Part shown: in pieces, positions 5,253 through 6,690 of the stretch | Layout: each line of letters opens with the position of its first letter | Numbering within the stretch: position 1 is the stretch's first letter | Origin: an uncultured Collinsella sp. | GTDB taxonomy: Bacteria; Actinomycetota; Coriobacteriia; Coriobacteriales; Coriobacteriaceae | Assembly: GCA_900555355.1 (NCBI GenBank) | Contig: USKV01000082.1 | Coordinates: 1 to 6,690 of the forward strand | Direction of reading: 5' to 3' | DNA length: 6,690 nucleotides | Notes under the pieces: generated by a model | Database searches by the model: none | Told to the model about the DNA's origin: nothing | Seen by the model: only the letters and a program-made list of their open reading frames with translations | Made by a program: the position numbers and the translations under genes

Positions 5253-6674
5253 ATGACCAACCCCATGCAGTTCCCCGACGGCTTTGTGTTTGGCGGCGCC
5301 ACCGCTGCTTACCAGGTTGAGGGCGAGACCTGTACGCACGGCAAGGGCAAAGTGCCCTGGGACGATTTCCTGGCTGCTCAGGGTCGCTTCTCCCCCGATC
5401 CCGCAAGCGATTTCTACAACAAGTACCCGGTCGATATCGACCTGTGCCAGCGCTTCGGCATCAACGGTATCCGCGTCTCCATCGCTTGGAGCCGCATCTT
5501 CCCCAACGGCACTGGCGAGATCAACCACGAGGGTGTCGCCTTCTATCATGAGCTTTTCGCCACCTGCAACAAAGCCGGCGTTATCCCCTATGTCACGCTC
5601 GATCACTTTGATACGCCCGAGGCCTTTTACCAGGACGGCGGCGAGGGCTTCCTGACGCGCACGACGATCGACGCCTTTGTCGAGTACGCCAAGTTCTGCT
5701 TTGCCGAGTTCACCGAGGTCAAGCACTGGTTCACGTTTAACGAGATTCCCGCAACCGCCGAGGGCAGCTTTATCGTCGGCAACTGGCCGCACGGCGAGAA
5801 GTATCGCCTGGACAAGGCCTTCCAGCTCATGCACAACATGATGGTGGCCCACGCCAAGGCTGTCGTCGCCTTCCATGAGGGCGGCTTTGAGGGTGAGATC
5901 GGCATTGTCCAGAACCTGGAGCCCAAGTATCCCCTCGATCCCAACAGCGCTGCCGACTGCGAGGCCGCCCGCATGGCCGACGCCATCAACAACCGCTGGG
6001 TACTCGACGCCACCTTCCGTGGCCACTATGCAGCCGACACCATGGAGGCTGCGACCAAGCTTGCCCATATCGCCGGCGGCGAGCTCGACGTCCGCGACGA
6101 GGACATCGCCGCGCTGACCGCCGCGCTCCCCTACAACGATTGCCTGGGCGTCAACACCTACAAGTGCCAGTTCCTGCGTGCCGCCGAGGGCGAAAACGAC
6201 ATCAACCACAATGGCACCGGCGACAAGGGCTCCTCGCGCTGGTTCCTCAAGGGCGTGGGCGAGTCATGCGTGCGCGAAGGCGTTCCCACCACCGATTGGG
6301 ACTGGATCATCTATCCCGAGGGCCTCTACGACCTGCTGCTCCGCATTAAGAACGATTACCCCAACTACAAGAAGATCTACATCACCGAGAACGGCATGGG
6401 CTATAAGGACGACTTCGAGGACGGCTTTATCGATGACGCCCCTCGCATCGACTACATGCGTCAGCATCTCGCATGGATCCTCAAGGCAATCGACGGCGGC
6501 GTGAACGTCGACGGTTACTTCGTGTGGTCGCTGCAGGACCAGTTCTCCTGGACCAACGGCTATAACAAGCGCTATGGCCTGTTCTACATCGACTTTGAGA
6601 CCCAGAAGCGCTATCCCAAGGCGAGCGCGTACTGGTACAAGAACGTCTCGGAGACCGGCCTGCTTATGGCCTAA
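5253..6674 (+). CDS. lacG: 6-phospho-beta-galactosidase (GH1)
   Basis: A cytoplasmic glycosidase of 473 residues (lactococcal LacG is about 468) that hydrolyses lactose-6-phosphate to galactose-6-phosphate and glucose. The GH1 N-terminal signature FVFGGATAAYQVEGE is present. The acid/base is Glu164 in WFTFNEI and the nucleophile Glu379 in IYITENGMG, each four residues on from LacG Glu160 and Glu375. The phosphate-binding set Ser432, Lys439 and Tyr441 lies in FSWTNGYNKRYGLFY. Trp433 matches LacG Trp429, which favours a galactoside; 6-phospho-beta-glucosidases usually have a small or different residue there. TLDHFDTP has Asp117 where LacG has His, a minor change. Start: ATG with AAAGGA six bases upstream. 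It is the second gene of the operon after the EIICB permease, and supplies the enzyme for the sugar-phosphate the permease delivers. 6-phospho-beta-glucosidase is a less likely alternative. Confidence 0.95.
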   Translation: MTNPMQFPDGFVFGGATAAYQVEGETCTHGKGKVPWDDFLAAQGRFSPDPASDFYNKYPVDIDLCQRFGINGIRVSIAWSRIFPNGTGEINHEGVAFYHELFATCNKAGVIPYVTLDHFDTPEAFYQDGGEGFLTRTTIDAFVEYAKFCFAEFTEVKHWFTFNEIPATAEGSFIVGNWPHGEKYRLDKAFQLMHNMMVAHAKAVVAFHEGGFEGEIGIVQNLEPKYPLDPNSAADCEAARMADAINNRWVLDATFRGHYAADTMEAATKLAHIAGGELDVRDEDIAALTAALPYNDCLGVNTYKCQFLRAAEGENDINHNGTGDKGSSRWFLKGVGESCVREGVPTTDWDWIIYPEGLYDLLLRIKNDYPNYKKIYITENGMGYKDDFEDGFIDDAPRIDYMRQHLAWILKAIDGGVNVDGYFVWSLQDQFSWTNGYNKRYGLFYIDFETQKRYPKASAYWYKNVSETGLLMA

Positions 6675-6690
6675 CTTTTGCCGCATACCC

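Noticed and set aside
3300..6209. A 969-codon open frame on the - strand opposite the permease and lacG
   Set aside because: It lies antisense to two well-supported genes, has a low-complexity Gly/Asp/Val-rich translation with no recognisable domain, and crosses the intergenic gap. High GC and biased third codon positions of the real genes explain such long antisense frames.

Overview
The window looks like part of a sugar-uptake locus from a high-GC, Gram-positive gut-type bacterium. The GC-rich third codon positions, the fused lactose-type PTS permeases and the style of the LacI-family regulator suggest a Coriobacteriia actinobacterium (for example a Collinsella relative). That assignment is inference; no marker gene is present.

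Layout: (1) 1-1690, + strand: a lactose/cellobiose-type PTS EIICB permease whose 5' end runs off the window and whose frame is broken by one missing T near position 21. (2) 1691-2103: a convergent intergenic region. It holds a strong bidirectional terminator and then four regularly spaced inverted-repeat units (10-15 bp arms, a loop of exactly 25 bp, period 79-81 bp) that I cannot assign to a known family. (3) 2104-3114, - strand: a LacI-family repressor. (4) 3115-3389: the divergent control region, with a perfect 24-bp palindrome of LacI-family operator type, an extra upstream half-site and a small leader hairpin. (5) 3390-5177, + strand: a complete second EIICB permease, paralogous to the first. 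(6) 5178-5252: an intercistronic stem-loop. (7) 5253-6674, + strand: a complete GH1 enzyme with the phosphate-binding and Trp signature of 6-phospho-beta-galactosidase (LacG).

Working model: the second permease takes up a beta-galactoside such as lactose and phosphorylates it during import. LacG then splits the 6-phospho-sugar in the cytoplasm. The divergently transcribed LacI-family protein probably represses this pair through the palindromic operator, and may also regulate itself. No EIIA (LacF) and no tagatose-6-phosphate pathway gene lies in the window, so these must be encoded elsewhere if the pathway is complete. The proteins belong to known families. The repeat array between the convergent genes is the least explained part of the window and the best candidate for something undescribed.
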